Below, piece by piece: positions 1 through 9,877 of a DNA stretch of 64,000 bases. The stretch comes from Zea mays (lineage: Eukaryota; Streptophyta; Magnoliopsida; Poales; Poaceae). The position numbers and the translations under genes are program-made. The stretch lies in NCBI RefSeq assembly GCF_902167145.1, contig NC_050098.1, positions 84,236,207 to 84,300,206 of the forward strand, written 5' to 3'. A model generated the notes under the pieces. It did not search any database. It saw only the letters and a program-made list of their open reading frames with translations, and was not told the origin of the DNA. How positions within the stretch are numbered: the first letter of the stretch is position 1; each line of letters opens with the position of its first letter.

Positions 1-457
1 CCATGACTAAAAAGGGACAAATTCTACTTAGTCCTTAACGTTTTGTGTTATGATAATAGATGCATGTCAGGGACATGAATGTAATTTTATCTAGGCTAGT
101 CCCGTGTCTATAAATAGATGAACAGTAGCACCGTACTGTTCACGCTGGATTGTATTCACTCTCTCGCATCCACATCTTCGAACAAGTCAAAGGTAGCAAT
201 GTAATGTTAAACCTGTTGTTATTCGTACATGTTTTATAATGCACAAATATGAATGAATTAGTAAGATACAGTTACTGTCTTCATTCTTATGCATTCTTAT
301 TCGCATGTTAAATGATGAAGATATGTCCTTCTCGACCTTCGTCTGATGAGCATTATACCTATGTGTGAGATAATGCTTCGGAAGACGAAGGTCCTTAATC
401 TTTAACGATTGTGTTGCCTTGTTCTTGATTCACAGTATTCGAGAACAAGTGAACAAA
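1..457 (+). repeat. 3' part of a Tat-like LTR (T0)
   Basis: Left-truncated by the window edge. It matches the LTRs at 13331-14020, 35003-35691 and 63192-63861, sharing a TATA box (TATAAA near 109-114), a short inverted repeat just downstream (ACAGTA 122-127 with TACTGT 134-139), the GAAGGTCC / GACGAAGG motifs and the ending GAGAACAAGT. The terminal CCCCAACA of the other copies is degraded here, so this is an old copy. The partner LTR is not in the window. Confidence 0.85.
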
Positions 458-480
458 ATTGGTGCCCTCCTCCGGTGAAC
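458..480 (+). promoter_or_regulatory. Primer binding site of T0
   Basis: TTGGTGCCCTCCTCCGG follows the LTR end directly, where a minus-strand primer binding site is expected. The same block follows the T1 and T2 LTRs (T2 reads TTGGCGCCC). I cannot assign the priming tRNA. Confidence 0.6.
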
Positions 481-516
481 TCAAACGACCACCTTCGGCA
501 AGCATTCAACTTCACC

Positions 517-691
517 ATGCCGACGAAGAAGACAATAGCGCCAGAGGCTGCTCTGCAGCCACTGGACACAAACCATGAGACACTCTCCCTGCGAGAAGCT
601 AGGACCCAGAAGAAAAAGGCTACTAGCCCAACACCTCAGGAGGAGGAGTTGGATCAGGAGATTAGGGATTTAGAAGCCATTCACCAGCATT
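517..691 (+). pseudogene. 5' fragment of Tat-like gag (T0), fused to chromovirus gag
   Basis: Starts MPTKK and matches the gag N-termini of T1 (14095) and T2 (63922), with the shared LQPLD, ETLSLREA and SPTPQEE blocks. After about 58 codons homology to T1 gag stops at a CAGC tetranucleotide. The reading frame passes without a shift into the C-terminal gag of the chromovirus C0 (FRIL... corresponding to FRIV... in C2) and ends at TAG 712-714. What is seen is an in-frame fusion of two unrelated gag genes. A deletion between a T element inserted in C0 and the C0 gag is the simplest explanation. Function is unlikely. Confidence 0.75.
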
Positions 692-975
692 TCAGGATCT
701 TGTCAAACATCTAGAGCAGGGGACCGCAGCAGCAACAGGGAAGATGGGTGATTAGGCCATCACAACAGCAAGCACCCACTCATCCTCATGCCCCAGCTCA
801 GAGGAATGTCAACAACCAGCCTCCACAACAGCAACAACAATAACCGCCAGGGCAATGGCAACAGATGTTTCACTTGTGGCAATGTGGGCTACTACACTAA
901 GGACTGCCCTCGGAACCAGCCAAAGACAGCTCAGAATGCAAATCAGAACCAGGGAAGGAAATAGAAAGTGCAAGT
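692..975 (+). pseudogene. C0 gag C-terminus with broken zinc knuckle
   Basis: Gln/Pro-rich linker followed by a CCHC-type zinc knuckle at 866-907, in which the conserved His is Tyr (CFTCGNVGYYTKDC). The knuckle normally binds the RNA packaging signal in nucleocapsid. In-frame TAG stops at 712-714 and 962-964 sit where C2 or its relatives have Gln. A frame change occurs near 840. The region aligns with C2 25540-25790. Confidence 0.8.
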
Positions 976-3013
976 GAGGTAGGGCAGATTGAACTTCACC
1001 ACTCTAGCTGAACTTCCAGAAGGAGAACCCATCATGACTGGTACCTTTACCGTCTTTAATAATCCTGCCCTTATTCTATTTGATTCTGGTGCATCACATA
1101 ACTTCATCAGTCAAAGTTTCAGTATTAAGTGCCAACTACCATTTATCCACACAAAAGGGGCAATCATGATCGCGACGCATGGGGGCAAGATTGCATCTCA
1201 CCAAATTGTCCGACAAGCACCTATTAAGATGGGAACTAAATTATTCAAAACTGATCTCATTATTCTAGGGCTAGAAAATGTGGACATCATCTTAGGAACT
1301 GCTTGGATGACCCAGCACCAAGTTTTGCTAGATGTCGCAGCCTGAGCCCTCGAAATACACTCCCCTACCTGTGGAGAGTTTGTCTTATACCTTCCCAGCC
1401 AGGGTGACACACATACTTGTGCTTTCTCCATGATGGAATCACCCTTGGAAAGGATTCCCGTGGTTAGTGAGTACCCCGACGTCTTTCTAGACAAATTGCC
1501 TGGAATGCCTCCCGACCAAGACATAGAGTTTGCCATAGAAGTGCAGCCAGGAACTGCACCAGTGTCCAAAAGGCCATACATTATGCCACCAGCAGAGTTG
1601 GCTGAATTGAAGAAGCAGCTACAAGAATTACTGGACAAGGTATTCATCCGTCCAAGTACTTCACCGTGGGGATGTCTGGCTTTGTTCGTGAAGAAGAAGG
1701 ATGACATTCTAAGGTTGTGTATAGATTACCGCCCTCTTAATGCGGTAACTATTAAGAACAAGTATCCTTTACCCCGCATTGATGTTCTTTTTGATAAATT
1801 AGTTGGGGCAAGGTATTTTCAAAAATTGATCTTCGCTCCGGCTATCATCAGATTAAGATCAGGGCAAGCGATGTTCCGAAGACTGCTTTCTCAACCAGAT
1901 ATGGGCTTTATGAGTATTTAGTGATGTCTTTCGGATTGACTAACGCCCTAGCTTATTTCATGTATTTGATGAACTCGGTATTCAAGCCTGAATTGGACAA
2001 ATTCGTTGTGGTATTCATCGATGACATCTTGGTGTATTCAAAGAATGAAGGTGAACATACTATGCATCTGCACATTGTACTCCAACGCCTACGAGATCAC
2101 TGCCTATATGCCAAGCCTTTGAAATGTGAATTCTAGCTAAAGCCTCCTACTACGGTGCAAGAAATGATAGCTGTTGATGCCGACAATGTGGAAGAAGTGA
2201 TGGAATGAAAGCCTTCTAGTACGGTCTGGCAGATTTAGAGTTTTCTAGGATTAGCTAGATATTATCGACAATTTATTCAGGATTTTCCTAGGATTTCTAA
2301 ACCAATGACTGCGCTCTTGAAGAATGGAGTCAAATTTGAGTGGAGTCAAAAATGCGAGAATGCCTTTCATGCCTTGAGGCAGCACTTGACAACCGCACCC
2401 GTGTTAGCACAACCCGACAACACCAAGTCTTTCGACGTATATTGCGATGCTTCACGTACAGTACTTGGATGTGTTCTGATGCAAGACAACCATGTCATCG
2501 CATACGCGTCTAGAGCACTCAGGCCTCATGAGTAGAATTATCCCACCCATGACTTGGAACTAGCAGTTGTAGTCCACGCTCCAAAGATCTAGAAGCACTA
2601 CCTGATGGGAACCTAATGTAACATCTACACTGACCACAAAAGTCTCAAGTATATATTCACCTAGGCTGACCTCAACATGAGACAGAGGAGATGGATAGAA
2701 CTGATCAAGGATTATGACATGGAAGTCCACTATCACCCTGGAAAGGCAAATGTGGTAGCCGATGCTCTAAATCGTAAATCTCAATGCAACTGTCTAACCA
2801 TGGATTCTCACATCACCACCTTGTGCGACGAGTTGAACAAGTTAAACATGAAGTAATTTCTCCGGGAACTCTAGATTATATCTCAATCAAGCCAACCTTG
2901 CAAGATCAGATCATCATGGCACAACTTGGGGACAAGGGAGTTCAAATCACCAAGGAGATGATCACCCAGAAAGTGGAAAAGTATAAATGTTTCCGTTAGG
3001 ATAGCAAGGGTAT
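976..3013 (+). pseudogene. C0 pol, 5' half: protease, RT, RNase H, start of integrase
   Basis: Protease keeps the catalytic DSGA triad region (near 1081-1092). RT follows from about 1436, with a 1-base deletion near 1809 shifting the frame, the catalytic FIDD at 2017-2028, and a TAG at 2134-2136 replacing Trp of the FWLKE block. RNase H starts near 2430 (YCDAS) and has TAG stops, including 2533-2535 at a Gln. The integrase N-terminal region starts near 2860 and is cut by a TRIM insertion at 3014. The order and motifs match the intact C2 pol at 25792-29187. Between 2137 and 2215 the expected KFLGH block is missing and a second copy of the KPPTTV block appears instead. Confidence 0.85.
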
Positions 3014-3809
3014 TGTAACACCCCGTCCAATCCTAGGACCGGCAGTACTTACGCCTGGCAGCTCTCTAGTATCATATATTGTCCCCACCGACCAACCCGG
3101 GTCTTTTGTGCACAATTTGTTCTCACTCATGCGCACCTGGGAAAACTTCTCGATCGGTCACCCATATCAAATTGCTCCAGGCCAAGCATGCTTAACTTGG
3201 AGGTTTTTTTGAGACAGGCTTTCAAAAAAGAAGATGCACCTTGTTGGTATGGATACTCTATTAATTCTATTAAGCCTTGGGCTAGGAAATCACCATCCCA
3301 GGGGCCAAGATATCACAATCCACCCCCCTTAGAAGACCGACATCCTCGTCGGTCAACCCCAATCTAGGAACCTCCCCTCTTAGCCATGTCTGTGTGTCTA
3401 GTGTCGTCATATGGCATGCCATGTGACCACTCCGGGCCCACATGCGCCATGCGCAATATACGCGAAACCCCTAGCCCACACATGCCCATGAAACCTTGAG
3501 GGTCGACTCTGATACCACTTGTAACACCCCATCCAATCCCTGGACCAGCGGTACTTACTCTAGGCAGCTCTCTAGGATTATATATCATCCCCACAGACCA
3601 ATACGAGTCTTTAGTGCGCACTTTGTCCTCACTCATGCTCACTCAAGAAAACTTCCCGGTCGGTCACCCATCCCAAATTGCTCTAAGCCAAAGATGCTTA
3701 ACTTGGATGTTCTTTCGAGATAGGCTTGCGAAAGAAAAAATGCACCTTGTTGGTATGGATACTCTATTAATTCTATTAAGCCTTGGGTCATCCTAGGGGC
3801 CAGGATATC
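3014..3809 (-). mobile_element. Cassandra-like TRIM, minus orientation
   Basis: Two ~290-304 bp LTRs (3014-3317 and 3520-3809) flank a ~200 bp non-coding interior. Read on the minus strand, the interior has a tRNA-Met type primer site (AGTGGTATCAGAG, complement of 3507-3519) and a polypurine tract (CTTCTAAGGGGGGTGGA, complement of 3319-3335). Each LTR holds a segment matching plant 5S rRNA (AAGTTAAGC, ATGGGTGACC; complement of about 3130-3215 and 3630-3715). Cassandra TRIMs are defined by 5S sequence in short LTRs with a tRNA-Met primer site and have no protein, so the assignment is strong. It sits inside the C0 integrase region. Confidence 0.83.
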
Positions 3810-4615
3810 TGATATCCTAGCCCCTAGGATGGTGATATCTTGGCCCAAGGCATAACAAAATTAATAGAGTATCCATACCAATAAGGTGCATCTTCTTTTT
3901 TGAAAGTCTGTCTCGAAAGAACCTCCAAGTTAAGTGTGCTTAACTTGGAGCAATTTGTGATTGGTGACCCACCGAAAAGTTTTCCCGGGTGCGTGTGAAT
4001 GAGGACAAAGTGTGCACAAAATACACGGGTTGGTCTGTGGGGACAATATATGATCCTAGAGAGCTGCCAGGAGTAAGTACCGCCAGTCCAGGGATTGGAC
4101 GGGGTGTTACAAGTGGTATCCGAGCCGACACTCGCGATTTCACAGGCGTGTGTGGGTTAGGGGTTCGGGTATATGGCGCATGGAGCATGTGGGCCCGGAG
4201 TGGTCACATGGCATGGCATATGACGACAATAGACACACAGACGTGGCTAAGAGGGGAGGTTCCTAGATTGGGGTTGACCGACGAGGACGTCGATCTTCTA
4301 AGGGGGTGGATTGTGATATCCTGACCCCTGGGATGGTGATATCCTGGCCCAAGGCTTATTAGAATTAATAGAGTATCCATACCAACAAGGTGCATCTTCT
4401 TTTTTCAGAAGTCTATCTCGAAAGAACCTCCAAGTTAAGCGTGCTTGTATTGGAGCAATTTGGGATGGGTGACCGACTGGAAAGTTTTCTCGGGTGCGCA
4501 TGGGTGAGGACAAAGTGACAAAAAAGACTCGTGTTGTTCTGTGGGGACGATATATGATCCTAGAGAGCTACTTGGAGTAAGTATCGCTGCTCCAGGGATT
4601 AGATGGGGTGATAAA
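3810..4615 (+). mobile_element. Cassandra-like TRIM, plus orientation
   Basis: Mirror copy of the neighbour at 3014-3809. LTRs lie at 3810-4111 and 4312-4615, with a primer site-like AGTGGTATCCGAG at 4112-4124 and polypurine tract CTTCTAAGGGGGTGGA near 4296-4311. 5S-like segments are at about 3921-4000 and 4423-4510 (AAGTTAAGCGTGCTT, then GATGGGTGACC). The last LTR ends ATAAA instead of TTACA. C0 pol resumes right after. No clean 5-base target duplication is visible around the pair. Confidence 0.82.
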
Positions 4616-5955
4616 TGTACATTATGGTTCGAGGACCGGTTTGTTGTTCCCAAGGATCAAGCCCTAAGGAAGAAGATTTTGGATAAGGCTCATCTCTCCA
4701 AATTCTCCATGCACCCCGGAAGCAAAAAGATGTATCACGACCTTCCATCACTTTATTGGTGGACTAGGATGAAGAGGGAGATTGCTAAGCACGTGTCTGA
4801 ATGCGACACCTGCCAAAGGGTCAAAGCAAGTCACTTGAAGACACCAGGCACCTTGCAACCATTTCCTATACGCTCCTGGAAAAATGGGAAGATATCAGCA
4901 TGGATTTTATTGTTGGATTACCCAATACCTTTCGACACCATGATTTCATTTGGGTGATTGAGGATAGACTAACTAAGGCAGCTCATTTCTTGCCAGTACA
5001 TACCACTCATAGAGCAGAAAAATAATAAGAAATCTACATTGATCAAGTGGTACGCTTACATGGGATACCCAAGACCATTATACCTGATCGGGGAGCTCAG
5101 TTCATAGCACGCTTTTGGGAGCAGTTTCAGGAGTCTCTTAGAATGACCCTGATTAGAAACTCAACGTACCATCCTCAGACTGATGGCCAAACAGAGAGAG
5201 TGAACCAAATTCTTGAAGATATGTCAAGGGCATGTGTGATTCACTATGCCAAAAATTGGGACAAATGCCTTTCACTAGCCGAGTTTTCTTACAACAATAG
5301 CTACCAAACTAGTTTAAAGTTGACACCCTTCGAAGCTTTGTAGGGAGGAGATGTCGAACACCCCTAAATTGGTTGCAAACGGGTGAGAGGGAAATTTTTG
5401 GACCTGACTTAGTGCTTGAAGCTGATGAAAAGGTCAAGATCATTAAGAAGAACTTAGAAGCTGCTCAAGCTAGGCAAAAGAGCTATCACGACAAAAGAAG
5501 AAAACCCCTATGGTTCGAAGTGGGAGATCATGTGTATCTCAAAGTTTCACCCACCAAAGGTGTGCAAACATTTGGAATCAAGGGCAAGTTAGCTCCACGC
5601 TTTGTTGGACCTTATGAGATCATGGAAGCATGTGGACCAGTATCCTACAAGATGAAGCTACCATCTAAACTGTCAGTAATACATAATGTTTTCCACATAT
5701 CTTAGTTGAAGAAGTGTGTCCGAGTACCGACAGAAATCCTGGTTGAACCAGAAATGGAAATAGAACCAGATTTGACCTACCAAGAACACCATGTCAAGAT
5801 ATTAGACCACTGAAGCAGATCCATGCGCAACCTGACAATTAAGATGTATAAAGTCCAGTGGAGCAACCACACCAAATAAGAAGCTACATGGCAGACCGAG
5901 GATTTTCTAAGCAGAAACTACCCCAAATTTCTATCAAAAAGTGTTGGTTATGTAA
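4616..5955 (+). pseudogene. C0 pol, 3' half: integrase and chromodomain-like tail
   Basis: Resumes with the integrase zinc finger (H..H at [11 protein letters not shown], then CDTC), then the catalytic core. The first Asp is in MDFIVG after a 1-base shift near 4880, the second in PDRG (SDRG in C2), and the Glu in TDGQTER. Stops occur at 5023-5025 and 5341-5343. GPYEI near 5610 is the GPY/F motif of the integrase C-terminus. The tail at 5815-5950 aligns with the chromodomain region of C2 (KVQWS). Chromodomains of this class direct integration towards heterochromatin. The copy is dead. Confidence 0.82.
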
Positions 5956-6209
5956 CCATACCCCATTACCCCCTTGCCTTCTGCTCTTAAGATGCCATCA
6001 TACCTCCCTACTTAAAGGAAGTTGGAACCTCTAGTTAAGAATAATAGGACTTCCTTCTAAAGTTGCAAATAGGATGACATTCGAAGAGTCAGTTGGTAAA
6101 AAGGTCTCAAAATTTACACCACCCCTGTTTAGACAGTAGAGTCACCCACCTCCTTAACACTCGTGATCTCACTCAAATCTCGGGACGAGATTCTTTTTAG
6201 GGGGAGGGC
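5956..6209 (+). promoter_or_regulatory. C0 3' untranslated region and polypurine tract
   Basis: No ORF of note. The CTCGGGACGAGATT block precedes the polypurine tract TTTAGGGGGAGGG at about 6197-6208, directly before the LTR start. C2 has the same arrangement at 29403-29437. The tract primes plus-strand DNA synthesis in LTR elements. Confidence 0.75.
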
Positions 6210-8401
6210 TATAACAACCTGGGTGTTACTCAGGGTTTCTACTCTAAACCCACACCCTGACCTATTAGCACATGTGGATTAGTGGAACCAGAGATGACCA
6301 CAACTTAACAACCAAAGGGTGAGCTAGTGTTGTTATCCAAAGATGCTTACCTTGACCATATGGTGCATATTACAGAGAAGAAAATTTTAGAACCCTAATT
6401 CTAATCACTTGGGCCATGTGAGACAAAACAGAAATTTGGTAAACAGACATGAAGCATTCAGTATCCTGAGTTGGGCTAAATATAGAAGTTGAAGATCATA
6501 AAATATATATTAAAGATTTTAAGGAAATTTCCCCAAAATAAATCTAAAACTGCCCCAAATCGATCACTCAACTAGAAGAACCCTAGGGAGAAGTCAGCTT
6601 TTCTCTAAGTCTCCCTCAACCCGAATTCAAAAATCTATCGTGTTCACCTAGTTCCTAGACTCAAACCCAAGTGGTCGAATGGACAAAGTGGCACCTAATT
6701 ACCTCAGACAAGCCCTGGTGAAGTTTGACACCAAACCAAAATCGTTTAACACGCCTTGGCATGGTTTTTGTCGCGACCCGAACAGGGTGAATGACCCGAC
6801 TTGACACTAGTGTTTATCCTCACCCTAAGCATATCTCAGCTCGGGACTCACATGGAAAAGAAAGGATTTGGAGCAGGGAAGAAACTCTACATGGGAACCT
6901 TGCCGAGATATGCACGTAAGGGCAGCTAAACAGACGCTTGGACAGGGGCGGAAGCAATCCTCCACGTGTTTGACCGCGGCTGGCACTCGGGAGCACGCTC
7001 TGACCGCGCCCGCGCACGCCACGAGCTCTGATTGGCTTGACCATGTGCCTAGCACCGCGCCCAAGCTCGAGCCTCGCCTAAAAGAAGCCCCAGCCCCTTA
7101 GCTTTCCCTCCCGCATGCCCCATACTTTTTGTTGGTGACTAGATGTCGGTAATCGCCAAAACACCATATCCCGGCCACTCTAGCCTATCACCATCCAGTC
7201 TAGCTCCCCGGTCAGCTTCCCTAGAGACTAGCAAAGCTTCCCAGCCACTCAGACCGAACACTACCTCGTTGGAGAAGCCAATTCACCTCGCCGGACATGT
7301 CCCTTCCACCGGTTCCCTCGGTCTAGGTAATCTAGCCACACATTCGTCGATTCCCTAGACACACACACTCCCTGTCACTTAGTGAAGCTCCCTGTGCGGT
7401 CCAATTGAACTATACCGTCGTGGTATGGCTGGTACAAACATCACCGACAAGCTCTGACGCCTGAGTCCATGGCCAGACCAGCTCCGGGCACCATAGACGC
7501 CGACCCGTACCTCGACGTGACCGCTAGAGGCTCCCCATCCTCACCCGACCCTTCGTCGGAACCCTACCAACGCCGGTAAGCTGCTCTGCCGTCTCTTTCA
7601 CTATGGATACTGTTAAACCTAGCTAGGGACCGCATATTAGAGGTTAGAAAAGCCCAGGGGGTTATGCATAAAGACCTTGACTCAGATGAATAGTGTACCA
7701 TGGACCAATCCATAAGGAAAAGGGAGAAAAATACCAGGGATCCATTTAGAAGCGTATTTTCATTTTCTTTTTCAAAAATCCACTTTAATTAACCAGCCGA
7801 AAACTTTAAAAATTCATAATTTGGACAAACTATGACCAAATTTATTCAAACAAATTTTACTAGGTTCTGGACAAGGTAAACTTTAGAATAAAAATAGAAA
7901 AGCCACTAGTTCAATATTGTTTCTGGAAGTTTAGATTTTTATTTAGATATTAAGAAATATGCAAGAAAAGAAGTAAAATTAGTAGAACTATAGTACTGAA
8001 GCTGAGGAATTTTTTAGATCGTCGATCACATAATCTGTGCGTGAGAGCAGACCTTGGGTAGTAGAGATCCCATTCGTGGATCATCGATCAGTTAGTAGGT
8101 GTAAAGTACCAGTTCGGTTTCTATTTCTGACCGTTGATCTCAAATCTTGCGGATCTAAGCGCACGCTAGATGCCAACCAGTGCAGTTTTACTAAAGAGAC
8201 CTTATGGTTTCTTAAAACTAACTTGATGTCCCCTTCTATGTAGAGAATGTGGCGGTTTGGTCCTGTTATTTGTATGTTTGACCCCAGACTTTTAAAGATT
8301 ATCAACCTCCGTCCTAAGGTCCTTCAGAAAATACGACATGAATTCCGAAATTGATTTTAAGTATAAAAATAAATAATATAACTTAGAAACTCCATAGTTA
8401 A
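6210..8401 (+). repeat. C0 3' LTR, 5' part (interrupted by C1)
   Basis: Begins TATAACAACC (TG mutated to TA) after the polypurine tract. It shares blocks with the C1 and C2 LTRs, including CTCCCTGTGCGGTCCAATTG near 7390 and a leader splice donor CGCCG/GTAAGC at 7576. From about 7975 to 8401 the sequence instead resembles the L-family LTR (compare AAAGAGACC..TTTCTTAAAA and GGTCCTGTTATTTG at 11463-11545), so the LTR looks mosaic. No gene. The remainder lies beyond C1, outside the window. Confidence 0.75.
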
Positions 8402-9877
8402 TGTGACACCCCAGTGTCACCTAGGGTTTCTTCTCAGTGCTAACTCAAGTACCATCATTTCATGTAAACCCAATTGAACAAGAGGCACCAGTCAACTTAA
8501 AGATAAAAGATCCACTAAGTTATATCTAAAGAATCATGTCTAAAACAAATGAGGTTTTCAAAAAAAGGAAAAAATGTTGAAACCCTAGACCAACCCTAAT
8601 TAAGCCACTTAAGTAGAAAGGAAGAAAAGGGATAAAAGAACCATGAAAAACATGGAATCATGGCTTAGGCCAATTATAAAAATTGGAATACACTAACTAA
8701 GATACAATAAAGATTATAAAAGTTTGGCAAAAATAGTTTGTTAAAAACTCCAAGCAAGCCATTCTAGTGGAGGTTTAATGGGGAAATCTGAAATTCAGAG
8801 TTCTGAATTTTCAGCCTCTAAACCAAAACCGAGCGCGTTCACCTTGATCTCTATCTCAATACTCTAAGCTCCCATTGACAAAAATGTGCCTAACTAACCC
8901 TCTACCTCATACCTAAAGATGGCATCGGGACGCGTGCCCTGGACACGTCAAACCCGGGATCTTCTCTCAGTGTTCAGCAGCGAGACAAACCCAACTTCAC
9001 CCCTCCATATCTCTTGATCCAGTCAGCGAAACCCATAAGCCTCCACAAATAAACGACAAAGGAATGTTAGGGGAAGAGATCTCTCAACGGGATCATGGAC
9101 ATAATTTCAAAGATTTGGAGCCAATCCACGCTTGAACACGACCTCTCTCTGCGCTGCCTCGTGCTCGACGCCGTGCCCAGACGCCAGAGCGCGCACTGGC
9201 GCTCGCCCGCGCACGCCTCGAGCGTTTGTCAGAGCCCCCCTCGACCGTGCTCACCCGCGCCTTTAAAACCACCCTCGGGCATGCCTCACCTCACTCCGCG
9301 CTCACCCTCGCTGGCCAGACACCCCTCCCTTAGCTCCGGCGAGCTCTCCTCCGCCCGCCATCACTGCCCGAGCCTCGGCCACCACGACCAGCTCACTCCA
9401 GCCACGTCCAAGTTGCGCCTGTCACTCGGTTAGCTTCGCTAGTGGCCCGTGAAGCTTTCCAAGCTCTCGGACCCGGCAGAACCTCACCGGAGACCTAGGA
9501 TCGCCTTCGCCGGACTTTGGTCGCTCGCGGCCGCGCGTAGATCGAGCAATCCGGTGAGACATTCTCAAATTTCTCGCGCACACATCTTCCTTGATCTCTG
9601 GTGAAGCTCCCTGACCCATTCAATTGAACTGTACCACCCTGGTTAGGCCGGATTCCTCGCCGCCGATGAGCTCCCCCGCCTGCGCACGTGGACCGACCTA
9701 CTCCGACCGCCATCGCTGACGATCCGTACCTCGACGTGATCTCTAGAGACCCCCGGACCTCGCCCGACCCCTCACCGGAGCAACCTCGCCGCCGGTAAGC
9801 CCCTCCGTCCTTTTCCTCCTCCGCGGTCACTGTTCCATTAGGGGAAGGATCGCGGGTTCGATTTCGCAAAACCCTAG
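8402..9877 (+). repeat. C1 5' LTR, segment 1
   Basis: Starts TGTGACACCC. Includes a GC-rich promoter/leader zone (about 9100-9790) with a weak TATA-like TTTAAAA near 9261 and a leader splice donor CGCCG/GTAAGC near 9794, aligned with the C2 donor at 20189. No coding gene is supported. Ends in the target duplication CCTAG (9873-9877) of L1. Confidence 0.85.

Larger units (their letters stand above)
692..8401 (+). mobile_element. Old Tekay/Del-like chromovirus C0 (5' LTR missing, 3' LTR interrupted)
   Basis: Order seen: gag end with zinc knuckle, protease, RT, RNase H, integrase, chromodomain-like tail, polypurine tract, start of the 3' LTR. This order (integrase after RNase H, chromodomain last) is that of a Ty3/Gypsy chromovirus. 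It is interrupted by the Cassandra-like pair at 3014-4615. The left end is lost in the fusion with T0, and the 3' LTR is cut by C1 at 8402. Many stops and frameshifts show it is the oldest chromovirus here. Confidence 0.85.

Noticed and set aside
3921..4510. Possible 5S rRNA genes
   Set aside because: Only part of the 5S sequence is present, diverged, and always within Cassandra-like LTRs. No complete gene or terminator.
3364..4653. Short ORFs in the TRIM pair
   Set aside because: Cassandra elements encode no protein. The ORFs mirror each other between the arms because of the inverted repeat.
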